From Laburnicola sp. R22_1 (Eukaryota; Ascomycota; Dothideomycetes; Pleosporales; Didymosphaeriaceae): a DNA stretch of 64,000 bases. The DNA lies in assembly GCA_014281115.1 (NCBI GenBank), contig JACONQ010000018.1:1922001-1986000 (forward strand), given 5' to 3'. Made by a program: the position numbers and the translations under genes. This document shows positions 23,875 to 34,432 of the stretch, one piece after another; within the stretch, counting starts at the first letter, position 1, and each line of letters begins with the position of its first letter. The notes beneath the pieces are model-generated. The model ran no database searches. It saw only the letters and a list, made by a program, of their open reading frames with translations, and was not told where the DNA came from.

Positions 23875-25377
23875 CATCCCAGAGATGAATAGGATGATGA
23901 TGAGCAAACTGAATTGTCGGAACATCTTGAAGAGACTGTACGGGAACATTGGGTTTGTGGCGAGCGTGAAATCGTACAGGAAGGCCCCAAGCGTAACCAA
24001 AAAAACCAAGAATGATCGGGACGATAGTGCCCGCACTTTTCCAGGGATATGCTGTCGTTCCGCCCCAGGTAATGCCAATTAAGAGTGTGGTCAAGCCTCC
24101 GGTAAACAGGAAAAGTCCTATCCAGTCGATCTCTTTGACATTTTGCAAGCGACTTTTGTCAAAGTCCCCACGCGGTCGTGGATTCAGCCAGTAGAACATC
24201 GCAGTGCCCACCAAAGCAATGCACTCGACAATGACGCCAATGTAAAATATCCATCGCCAGCTGGCATAGCGCTCCAGTACGTTTCCAAGAAGCGTCCCAA
24301 TGATTCCCCTGGTCAACGGTCAGCATGTTAGAATCCGGGTGCGGGAGTAAGGACAGTATACCAAGGTGCAGCGATTCCGCCCTCCAAGATCCCGAGGCCC
24401 AGCGACCTCCACTTGTTTGGCAACATTTCTGGTATACCAGCATACTATACAAAGACCATTCCTGTGCCCAGTCCAATCAAGGTCTCCCCTGCAATGAGAG
24501 TGGCAATGTTGTGAGCTACAGCGGCGATGATGCACCCGACGATTGTGAAAACCAAGGAGAAGGATACTGCAGATGCCAGAGACCATGATCCGACGATCCA
24601 GCCAAGCCCATTTTCTCCGCCTAGGGCATTGCTGACGGGAACGATAACAAACCAATTGCGAGGCCGAAGGAAAGAGCGAGAAACTGATGGGTTGTCAGTC
24701 CGTGGATACCAACAGACGAGATGAGAGAAAAAGGTGCGTACGAAGATAGCGGCCTATGTTGATGCACTGACATGGACATGTTCAGGGTTGTCCTCCAGAG
24801 CAGCCCGATGCGGGTCATCTTCAAATTGGATGTGCGCCTGAATTTTGCGCACTTCCGGGGTAGCAGTGACTGTGAGAAGTTCCATCTTGTTCCCGGATAG
24901 ACGCTTGAGAAAGTCGGGGAAGTGATGATACTGGCATGCCCAAGAGTAGCTCGCAACGAATATATAGACTGAACAACATTATTCAAATGGAGACGGATGA
25001 ATCCCCGCATGAAGGCTTCCAATAGCAACCCCGTGCTTAGCGGCCGGCTAGACACTAAGTTATATATTTAGTAAATAAACTTAAGCGTCTACTACCTAAT
25101 TAGCTGTATAATAAATATTAGGATTTTAATTTAACGGAGGCTAATATGTTAGCTTTATATTACCCTAAAATTAACTATACTATTAACTTAGTTAATAATA
25201 AAATACCTTAACTATATATTTATAGTCTTACCTAACTAGAACCTATAGTAGTTAAAGAATATATTAATATAATAACTATAAAAACTTTTTATAGATAAGT
25301 ATGTCTTAGTAAATATTACTTATTCTTATTATTAAAAAAATAGGGAGTAAATTATATATTTATAGATATTATTATAG

Positions 25378-25572
25378 TTTAGTTTTTTTTGCAACTAAGA
25401 GAGTTTCTAATAAAAATATTATAATAATAGTAGTTATTCCTTCTACTATTGTTAACACAAAAAAGCGTTTTAAGGTAGTATTAATAAAAAGGGGTCAGCG
25501 CATTATAAGCGAGCTAAGCGAGCTTAGCGGGCTTAGCGCGCCTACTTTGAGTAAAAAAATTCATATGCAAAA
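25378..25572 (-). mobile_element. Short A-tailed retroposon, copy 1 (family 'X')
   Basis: A 195-bp copy inserted in the Gypsy RT. It is flanked by the perfect 15-bp repeat TAGATATTATTATAG at 25363-25377 and 25573-25587. On the plus strand it starts with a T run (TTTTTTTTGCAAC), so its own direction is minus with an A tail. The middle holds a G+C-richer core with repeated GCGAGCTTAGC/GCTAAGCGAGC motifs. Family members lie at 7127, 29197 and 34433. No protein. Confidence 0.8.
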
Positions 25573-26245
25573 TAGATATTATTATAGGTTTTAATAATAT
25601 ACGTATTAAAGAAGATAACAAAAATAGCTTTTTTACCTTATTATAGCTTATATAAGTATACTATTATGCCTTTTAGCCTTACTAGCGCCCCTAGCACTTT
25701 CTAGACTTATAATAATAAAATACTATAATAATACCTTAATAACTTTTATATAGTATACCTAAATAATATACTTATATATAGTAAGACTAAAAAGAAGTAT
25801 ATTAGATATATAAAGACTAGTATTAATAAACTAAGGTAAGTAGGCCTATATTTAAATATTAATAAGTATTAGTTTAAGGTTAAACAGATTAAGTACCTTA
25901 GGATTATTCTATTAACTAAAGGTATTAAGATAGATCCTAAAAAGATATAGTAATTTATAACTAGTAGCTATTATAGTTATTTAATAATATATAAACTTTT
26001 TAGGTTTTATAAACTTTTATTAATAATTTAGTAAAGAATTTAGTTAGATTATCTATCGATTAACTAATCTTATAGAAGGTAATACACTAAAAAACTAGCC
26101 TATTAAATCTAGCTCTTTTACTATAACTATTATTAAGATGCTTAAATAAGCTTTTATAACTATACTAGTTTTAGTTTACTTTAACTTAAATAAGAAAACT
26201 TAGTTAAAAACTAATGCGTCTAACTTTATTACTACTATAGTCTTA

Positions 26246-29144
26246 CAGTGGGGTGCAATAAAAAAAAGTCACTTAGAAAGTTACCTTTTTAAAGGTCTTA
26301 TAACTTATTTAATAAATTAGCTAAAAATATACTAAATTGTTTATTTTAAAGGGACAGTTTAGGAGGTTTTAACTATTAATAGAGTATTAGCTAACTAAGC
26401 ATAGGTCTTGGCATATATAACCTTAAATCTAAAGCTTTTTTTAACTCTATATTTAGAGCTCTATAACTTTTTAATTAATGTTTAATTTTATTTTAAATTT
26501 TAACTAGCCTTTCTAGGTTTACGGCAAATTATGTAAGTAAATTTTTAAGCTAAGTCTTCTCTCTAACTTTTTTATATTTTAGGTATAAAAATTTAGGATA
26601 TGCTTATATAAGCACTAATTATATAATTTCTTAGTAAGCTTTTAGTATATAATAATATCTTTCTAGATTTAAATTCTTCTCTCTTAAATCCTTAAAATGG
26701 CTCCAAAATTCACCACACTTAAATCTAACGTTCTTCTTCTTTTAAAGGCTAAAACGCCTAATTCTACTACTGCTACTACTTTAAATAAACCCTTAAAAGT
26801 ATAAAGAATACTATTTATCGCATTAAAGAGAAGAAAAAGAAGAATTATAATATAGAAAGAGTTAGTAAAGGAAGAGTTTCTAAAATAATCTCTAGGGCTA
26901 AAAGAGTTATTAATAGAGATTTAATTAAAAGCCCTAAGAAAGAAAATAAAAGATGATTATTAGAAAATACTCTAGGAGTAGCTAAAAGAACTTTACAGTA
27001 CTTCTTAAAAGAGGAGGATTATTCTTTTAATAAGGCTACTAAAAAGCCTTTATTAAATAAAAAAAAGCTAATAATAGATTATTATTTGCTAAAGAAACAG
27101 TTAAAAATATAGAAAATATAGACTTTTCTAAAGTTATATTTTCTGATGAGTTAGCAATACAAAGGGGGCATGGTAGTAGGGGTGAATACTATCGAAAGAA
27201 ACGAAATAGTAAAGTTAGAAAAGAAAAGGTTTCTACTAAAAATTCTAGTAAGTATTTTAAAATTCTATCTAACTTAGAAAAATCCCCCTTTTTCCCCATC
27301 GTTTTATAATTTTATTTTTTAATAACTATTATACTAATTTAATAATAGCCCGCGATATTACTATTCAAATCTGGAGAGCAATTTGGATAGGAGGTAGATC
27401 TAGATTAGAGTTTATTAAAACTCCTAATTAGTCTACTAGCTTTACTAATAAGGATTATTTAAATAAAATCCTTATACCTATAGTTAAACCTATAGTTAAA
27501 AGGGGTAAGTCCTTATATACCCTTTTACCTCTTTTTTAATTTTTAATAGAATATATATTACTATATATTATATTTTAAATGATTTATAAGGTTTTATATA
27601 TTAATACTAGTCTAGGATGGCAATTTTAACAAGATAACGCCAAAATCCATAAAACTAAATTAGTTTTGGATTTCTTTGCAAAAGAGAACATTAATCTCTT
27701 TCACCACTCTCCCTATAGTCCCGATCTTGCCCCTATTGAAAACGTCTGGAGTCTATTAAAATATAGACTAAATAAGAGATATAATACTACTTTAGGGGTA
27801 GGTAAAAGTGAGGCTAGTGTTGAGGCTTTTAAAAAGGCTATACTAGAGGAGTGGGCTTTAATTCCCCAAAAGGATATAGATAATTGTATATTATCTTTAC
27901 CTGGGCGTTATGACGCTGTTATAGAGGCTAAAGGGTATTATACTAAGTATTAGTAATATATTATATATTACTTTATTACTATTTTATTACTTTTTAATAT
28001 TATTACTACACTATTAAGTACTAACTAGTATAGATAATAACCCTATAATATAAAAGCATAGAACAATTCTATAGACCGAAATCTATACTATACTAAGAAA
28101 ATAACTATTTCTATGCATTAATCAAAAAGTTATATTACTCTAAATTTAGAGGTTTTTCTTATCCCTATTTTACTTCTAAATTATATTCACTAATAGCTAA
28201 CTAACTATAAACTAGAACTAGAACGTTATAGGCCTTAATATTATAGTTAAAACTAAAATTTTCATATTATAATAGGCCTTATAATAAAGAATATATTTAA
28301 GTTTAAAAATATAGACCTTTTTATACTAGTAGACTTAGTCTTTTTCTAGAGGTCTTTTTATATATAGTTTTATAAATACTATATATATATATAATATAAA
28401 GAGTACTCGTAACCTATATTAATAGTATTAGTAATAGTAATCTATAATCTATAATCTAATAGACGCTTTAGCCTAATTAAAAAAAGTAAAATTTATTTAC
28501 ATAATTATATAAGCTATACTATATATATAAATATAGTTTTATGTATATATATATATACTCTATTATATAGTTAGAGTAATCCTATAATATTATATTAGTA
28601 ATAAGTATTAGTAATCCTAATACTATAGACTTTTTAATATTAATTTTAGTGCACCTATATTAAATAGTTTAATAGAATAATAATATTTATAAATAATATA
28701 TATATATATATATAATCTAGTGCCTATACATAAGCTAAAATATACTATTTATTATATTAAATATTACTTACTTACTAGTTTCTTAATAGATTACTAAAAT
28801 TCCTTAAATCTAAGATAATTAAAAATAATAGGAGTAAATCTATACTAAAGATTTATAGAGAGATTAGTAAAAGGATATATTATACTATATATAAGTATTA
28901 GCTAATTTTGTATCTTAGATTAAAAGTTATACTCTTCTAAAGTTAGAGTTTTTTTACCCCTATTTTACCCCTACATTACTTTTACCCTAGACTGACTAAG
29001 CGCTTGCTAATAGCCTAGGTATAATCCCTAAACCGTCCCTTTAAAATCATGTATTTGTTATATTTTTAGGTAACCTAATAAGGAAGCTATAAGACTTTAG
29101 AAAAGGTAACTTTTTAAGTGACTTTTTTTTATTGCACCCCACTA
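26246..29144 (+). mobile_element. Tc1/mariner-type DNA transposon
   Basis: Ends are CAGTGGGGTGCAATAAAAAA on the left and its near-complement on the right, inverted over roughly 120 bp (as far as AAAGGGAC.GTTTAGG). TA flanks are at 26244-26245 and 29145-29146. It is inserted in the Gypsy RNase H region right after the NASNF motif. At 2.9 kb it is long for Tc1. A direct repeat (near 28115-28200 and 28905-28990) and A+T-rich filler at 28000-28900 suggest a further decayed insertion that I could not resolve. Confidence 0.85.
26698..27953 (+). pseudogene. Tc1-like transposase with recognisable DD34E residues
   Basis: A start-like MAPKFTTLKSNVLLLLKAK at 26698 leads into a damaged DNA-binding half. 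The first catalytic D is in FSDE (codon 27145), within SDELAIQRGHGSRGEYYRKK. The second is in QDNAKIHK (codon 27633), and the catalytic E is in SPDLAPIENVWSLLK (codon 27738). D2 and E are separated by 34 residues, the Tc1 signature. The last 95 codons (27666-27953) are open and end at a stop. A frame change and loss of clear homology between 27280 and 27600, plus stops upstream, make this a pseudogene. It is noticeably less RIP-mutated than the Gypsy around it. Confidence 0.85.
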
Positions 29145-29196
29145 TATTATAAAAAAATAATTAAGACGTATTAAAACTTATTATAGACTTATTATA

Positions 29197-29398
29197 CGGC
29201 CATGTGGCCTTACTATATTTTGTATGTGGATTTTTTTAGTTAAAGTAGGCGCGCTAAGCCCACTAAGCTCGCTTATAACACGCTAACCCCTTTTTATTAA
29301 CACCTTAAAACGCTTTTCTATAAATACATTAGTAGGAGGAATATCTACTATTATTATAATATTTTCATTAGCAACCCCTTAGTCGAAAAAAACTATAT
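29197..29398 (+). mobile_element. Short A-tailed retroposon, copy 2 (family 'X')
   Basis: The longest copy (202 bp), starting CGGCCATGTGGCCTTAC and ending in GTCGAAAAAAACTATAT. It is flanked by the 10-bp repeat ACTTATTATA at 29187-29196 and 29399-29408. Gypsy coding sequence continues in register on both sides. In inverted orientation to copy 1 it resembles a pair of terminal inverted repeats, but each copy has its own, different target duplication. Confidence 0.78.
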
Positions 29399-30413
29399 AC
29401 TTATTATATAAAATATAATTATAAAATTTATAATAAAGAGCTACCAGCTATAGTATAAGACTTTAAAAAATAAAGATATAAACTATTAGGAACTTAGGAC
29501 CCTATTAATGTTATTACTAACTATCTAGCTTTAAAGTATTTTATAACTAGTAAGCGGCTTAACTAATAATAAGTATAATAGGGAAAATTTCTAGCTAAGT
29601 TTAACTTTTATATTTAATACTATTTAGAAAAATAAAATATAAAACCTAACACGCTTACTAGAAAATTTAATAACTTACTTAAAAGTAATAATAATACGTG
29701 CTAGTAATACTAAGTTTAAATAATTTTATAATTAAAGATTTTTAAAAGTAAAAGCTTATATTATATAATTACTACTATCTATACTTTATTAAATAAAAAT
29801 TATTACTTTAGTATATAACTTGCAACTATACTATACTATACTATACTATAGAACTAGTAGCTAATAATAATAAACCTACTACTATAGCTATAATAGCTAC
29901 TAAAGAAATAGTATAATTACTTAAAAATATTAAGATAGCTTATAACTTTAATATAATAGTTTAAGATATTATTACTACTATTAAGGCTAAGGTATAGTAG
30001 TTACTAGAGAGGCTTCTTAAGTAAAGACTTAAAATTAAGGTTATAAGTTATTAACTAAGTAATAGTCTACTATATAGTAAGAACTAACTATATATTCTAA
30101 ATAATAAAGAACTTTATATACAAATTCTTAAGTAGTTTTATAATAGTATTACTACTAAATATATTAGTTATAAGAATATATATAAACAAGTTAGCTATTA
30201 GTAGTACTAGCTATATATAACCTATACTATTGCTTGCTATATATACACTTATATTTTATATTATTATAGTAAGCTCTACTATATCGCAAAGCATAGCCTA
30301 CTCTACCCTTTACTAATTCTAGACTATTACTAGAAATTAATCTGAATAGACTTTATTATTAGTCTACTATCTTACTATAATAATAATAAAATCTATATAG
30401 CTATTATAGTTAT

Positions 30414-31602
30414 GTAGCATTAAATTAACTACCTAGGGGTAGCACGACAAAGGCTTTTATCTTAAATAATATAACAAAAAAAGCAGAGCCCCCTACTTAG
30501 TAATTAAAAAAAACGTAAAAAAGGTAATTATAAAAAAAATATTGTTCGAACTGCTAAGTAAGCTTGGCGGCCTTGGCGCGCACAGCTCCTATATGCAAAG
30601 TTAATTTACAAGAAAAGGCTATAGTTAGAACTTTAGAAGAGGGATAAAGGCTTTAGCGTGGCCACACTATAAGCTATCTCTTCTTTGCTATTCTAAGTTA
30701 TAAACTGCTATCCTAAGTTGCAAACCACTATTTAGATTATTATAAATAACACAAGTTAATATATTAATAGATATGTTTCTTATAAGTAGTAGAATAAGAG
30801 TAATACGTACTAAATACACTGTTGCTCTATTACTATATTAAGATTATCCTTAACAAATCTCCTACTATTGTCTTTTTATGCCTACGCCCTGCTTTTTATT
30901 TAGGTATTAATGTTGTTTCTAAAGAAGTACTTGCTATTACTAAAAAGTATATACTAAAAATTTACGCTGATATTATTAAAAAGGTTGTTAAAGTAATCAC
31001 GCTAGAGTTCTATTCTGTTTAGATACTTATTTAGTGCGAGGGGCGAGTATACTTAACTATCTATAAGGTAGTTCTAGTATACTAGTTAGGTTGGCAGCTT
31101 ATCTAGTTTGCAAAGGACTATAAGATTAAATTTCCACTCTAGTAGATGCAATTGCTCCTTATTAGTAGTAGAATTATCTAGTAAAGAACATAAAAAAAGG
31201 ATAATAAGATGTTTATTAATAAGCTGCATAGTAGTAAGAGTATTATATAAATCTATAAGATTCTTCTAACTATTATTGCTGTTATTACTATTAAGTTAGC
31301 TTATTTAGCGCGCGAGTGCAAATAACTAATAATAGTAGTAGTAATAAGCCAAGTGTACTATATACGCTGTAAGTAAACTTTATGTAAGTTAGAAGCTTAT
31401 AAGGTGTAGATAGGGTGTAAGTGAGTTTAAACTATTATTGCGTTATTAGGTAGTATTTAAGGTTAGTCTTTAATTAGAATTAGGTGCCGTACATACTATA
31501 TAATAACCTTCCATCTTAATCTACTTTAACCTTAAACTAAAAAAAAGGTTAAAAAAGATATTTGGCAAGCCGACTGTATATATATATATATATATATATA
31601 TT
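30414..31602 (+). mobile_element. Long retroposon, copy 2 (family 'D')
   Basis: It starts at the RIP-mutated family 5' end (GTAGCATTAAATTAACTACC), runs through CAGAGCCCCCTACTTAGTAA and ATTGTTCGAACTGCTAAG, and ends TTTGGCAAGCCGAC at 31574, followed by a (TA)n tail to about 31602. It interrupts the Gypsy integrase. The longest open frame (30822-31022, 66 codons: LGINVVSKEVLAITKKY) is in a region similar in copy 3 but matches nothing I know. I could not find its target duplication. GTTCGAAC resembles a polymerase III B box, but no convincing A box was seen. Confidence 0.75.
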
Positions 31603-32059
31603 AACTACTAATAAGATAACTAGACTCTATACTTACCTATAGCAGAATCTATTACTAATTATTAGTAAGTTAACTAGTGTAGTATCTTTTATAGCTACTA
31701 AGAGTTATTTACTATATACTAGTATAAAACCTATATAAATATATAATATTAAATTAGTAAGTAGAGATACTAGCAAGCGCACTCTGATAGTACCTATCTA
31801 TATAGATTATTAACGCGCAAATAACTTTATTAACTGTTTTAACTACTTATATAACTTTTTATATAATAATCTATAATAAATATAAGATAAGTAGGCTAAG
31901 TATACTAATATAAAGAGCGCACTAGTACTATTATTTAAAATTAATAATAAGATAATATTAAACACGCATAACTTTAAGACTAAAATGCTTAGCTCTTTAC
32001 TTAATTATAAAAATAAAGAACCCTTTTATATTATATAAGTTATTAATAATATAGTATAT

Positions 32060-33167
32060 GTGACGTTAAATTAACTACCTAGGGGTAGCACGACAAAGGC
32101 TTTCATCTTAAATAACATAACAAAAAAGCAGAGCCCCCTGCTTAGTAATTAAAAAAGTGTAAAAAGGTGGTTATAAAAATGCGCGTTCGAACTGCTAAGC
32201 GAGCTTGGCGGTCTTGGCGTAGTGCTGCTCCTATAAGTAAAATTTTCACAAAGAGGTCACTTAGAACTTTAGTAGGAGAGAGATAAGACTTTAGTGTGGC
32301 CACGCTGTAGTTATCTATCTCTATCCTCCGCTATCCTAATTATCGCAAACAACACTAGTTAATATGTTAATAGGTATATAGTGTTTCTTATAAGTAGTAT
32401 AAGGGTAATATATATTCGATACACTATCGCTTTATTGCTATATTAAGGTTGTTCTTAACAATTCTCCTTCTATTACTATCTCTTTATGCCCTATTATCTA
32501 TCTGGGTATTAATATTGTTCCTAAAGTACTTACTGTCGCTAAAAAGTATACGCTAAAGATTCGCGCTGCTGCTGCTAAGGTAATAACGCCAGAGTTCTAT
32601 TCTGTCTATAAGATAATTGTCTATAGGAGCCTAGTATACCTAACTATCTGCGAGGCGATTCTTGTATACTAGCTAGGTTAGCAGCTTATCTAGTTTATAA
32701 AAACTAAGAAGACTACGTTCCTGCCCTAGTAGATAAAATTACTTCTTATTAGTAATAGAATCTAAGAAGGGAGGTAAAAGGTAGAGGATAAGGTATTTAT
32801 TAATAATTTCTAGTGTAATAAAAGCATTATATAGATCTGCGAGATTCTTCTAGCTATTATAGCTACGTTAGCTTATTTAAGCGAGTACGCTATATAAGCG
32901 ACGTGCGAGCGCAGATAGTTAATAATGCTAATGGCAATAATCTAAGTGGGCTATGTATAGCGTAAGTGAACCTTGTGTTAGAACTAGAAGCTTATAGGTA
33001 TTAGGGGGTGTAAGTAAGTTTAAACTATTATCGCGTTGTTAGGTAGTGTTTAAGATTAGTCTTTAATTAGAATTAGGTACCGTATATAGTATATAATAAT
33101 CTTCTATTTTAACCTACTTTAATCTTAAACTAAAAAAAACAGGTTAAAGGTATTTGGCAAGCCGACT
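32060..33167 (+). mobile_element. Long retroposon, copy 3 (family 'D')
   Basis: An 1108-bp copy bounded by the 14-bp direct repeat ATAATATAGTATAT (32046-32059 and 33168-33181). It is the least mutated long copy: GTGACGTTAAATTAACTACC at the start, then TAGGGGTAGCACGACAAAGG, CGCGTTCGAACTGCTAAGCG, and GGCAAGCCGACT at the end. About 400-500 bp separate it from copy 2, in the same orientation. No inverted or long terminal repeats. Confidence 0.8.
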
Positions 33168-33900
33168 ATAATATAGTATATAAGCTTAACTTACTAAAAG
33201 AAATAGACTATTTATATACTATTTTATACCTATAGCTACTATACCTATATAATCAGTAACTACTTAATAGTTAAATATATAATAAGGATAATATACAGCT
33301 AGATAAGTATACTAAAAATATAAGGTAAAAGTAATACTTACTTATTCTTTAAATAAGTTAGAAAAATTTATATATATCTAACTATAGTATTATAGAATAT
33401 AAAGTTATATAAAATAGATTTAATAACTTTATCTAAGAGCCTTATTATAATCTACTTAATTACCCTTAACTTATTACTAGTTTCTATACTAAAAATCTAA
33501 AGAAACCTACTATGCTATATAACTTTAATAAGCTTATTATATATTAGAATGTTATTATATATTTTACTACTACTATCCTTGTTATAAACGCCTACTTAAA
33601 TACTTAGAAACAGATAACTATAGGCCTTAAATTAGTAATAAATAGTAGTCCCTTTAAAATTCCTTTTTATAGTAATTCTCTTAGCGAGACAGCTTGTATT
33701 ATCTTATATAATAATATATCTAGTAATAATATTCTTTGTAATAATATCCTTAGCAATAATAGCTACTTTACTATAATAACACTAATAGATATTAATAAGT
33801 TAAATTAATAATTTAATACTAATAAATATTAATAAGTTAGATTATATTTATAGTAATTACTATTAAATTACTATAATAGTTATAATAACTAGAAATAAAG

Positions 33901-33978
33901 CGTAATAGAGTGTAATAAAGCGTAATAGAGTGTAATAAAGTATAATAGAGTATAATAAAGTATAATGAAGCATAATAA
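33901..33978. repeat. 10/20-bp minisatellite
   Basis: Eight 10-bp units alternate between CGTAATAGAG-like and TGTAATAAAG-like forms, giving a 20-bp higher-order period. Later units drift to TATAATAGAG and TATAATAAAG, which differ by C-to-T and G-to-A. Confidence 0.85.
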
Positions 33979-34432
33979 TTATATTAAGATTAATATATAG
34001 TTTAAAGAATCTTAGTAGTACTAAAGTTACTATTAAAAAAGAGAGGTAGTATTACTAATCTAAGGTGCAGCCTTCTTACTTATATTATATTACTCTTTTA
34101 GAACTAGTGTAATTAGTAAGTAAGGTTTTAAGTAAGATTATATATATAGCCTTTCTATATACCTACCTTATATAGGTATTACTATTATTTTATATTTAGA
34201 TTCTAATTATACTATTATCTTATATATAGTATAATAACCCCTATAGTGCCTTTATAATATTATAGCGTCTATATAATATTATATAATATTATATATACGT
34301 GCTAAGCCCTAGAACTAAAGCGCGTTAAAGTTTTTTAGTATCTTTTCCTTAGCTTTTAAGATAACATATAATAATAATACTCTGCCTACCTACTATATTA
34401 CTATATAATTAATACTACCATATAACCTTTTA

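Larger units (their letters stand above)
19996..24885 (-). pseudogene. MFS efflux transporter, TRI12-like, broken and split by a hAT element
   Basis: The reading starts at the Met at 24885 (MELLTVTATPEVRKIQAHIQ), and the two parts are 24885-23883 and 20819-19996. Two likely introns are 24741-24684 and 24361-24309 (GT..AG, branch CTGAC/CTAAC). The C-terminal half is a clean open frame with several membrane segments, ending with VDDPTQYMTNHVQ, typical of TRI12-like pumps. The N-terminal half is damaged by a TGG-to-TAG stop near 24755, a frameshift near 24640, a deletion between SAVSFSLV and FTIVGCII, a TAG near 24446, and a frameshift in the T-run near 24000. If it were intact it would export small molecules across the plasma membrane. 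Tail-to-tail with the oxygenase gene; a functional link is not shown. Confidence 0.85.
25130..32045 (+). pseudogene. Gypsy pol remnant (RT, RNase H, integrase)
   Basis: Read through the stops: ALYYPKINYTINLV matches the PPHR-DH-I-L segment. After the first retroposon comes NNIRIKEDNKNSFFTL, then LTSAPSTF, YLNNILIYS (for YLDDILIYS), KYLRIILLTKGIKIDPKK, and NASNF for DASDF. After the Tc1 element and the second retroposon, KYNYKIYNKELPAIV and TNYLALKYFITSKRLN belong to RNase H and its connection, then KPNTLTRK. The integrase start LIDFIISLL is cut by the long retroposon at 30414, and C-terminal integrase-like remnants follow at 31603-32045. D-to-N and stop changes are of RIP type. Confidence 0.72.
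25056..34432 (+). mobile_element. Ty3/Gypsy retrotransposon 'I', RIP-degraded, with nested insertions
   Basis: From the edge of the gene island, A+T-rich DNA carries a Gypsy pol read on the plus strand, interrupted by retroposon copies (25378, 29197, 30414, 32060) and a Tc1-like element (26246). The pol sequence resumes exactly after each. Gag and protease are absent on the left, so the element appears truncated at about 25056. A purine-rich AAAAAAGAGAGG near 34035 could be the polypurine tract, with a 3' LTR beyond it, but no second LTR is in view. Bases 33182-34420 otherwise hold only A+T-rich remnants and a minisatellite. Confidence 0.7.

Noticed and set aside
17400..25200. That the first gene island interrupts one continuous Gypsy element (remnants on both sides).
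   Set aside because: The left remnant does not match the expected residues immediately upstream of the right-hand RT, so continuity could not be shown.
25378..29398. A large transposon with ~200-bp terminal inverted repeats (25378-25572 and 29197-29398).
   Set aside because: Each repeat has its own different target duplication (TAGATATTATTATAG and ACTTATTATA) and the Gypsy coding sequence continues across each one, so these are two independent short retroposon insertions in opposite orientation.
30822..31022. A 66-codon frame (LGINVVSKEVLAITKKY...) inside the long retroposon as a real gene.
   Set aside because: The corresponding stretch in copy 3 is similar in DNA, but there is no evidence of purifying selection and no family match; kept only as a note on the element.
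31120..33100. GTTCGAAC in the long retroposon as proof of a tRNA-derived polymerase III promoter.
   Set aside because: It resembles a B box, but I found no convincing A box at the usual distance and no tRNA-like fold.
33182..34420. Inverted and tandem TA-rich stretches as a possible CRISPR-like or origin structure.
   Set aside because: Units are short, drift by transitions and lack unique spacers; this is a minisatellite in degraded retroelement DNA of a eukaryote.
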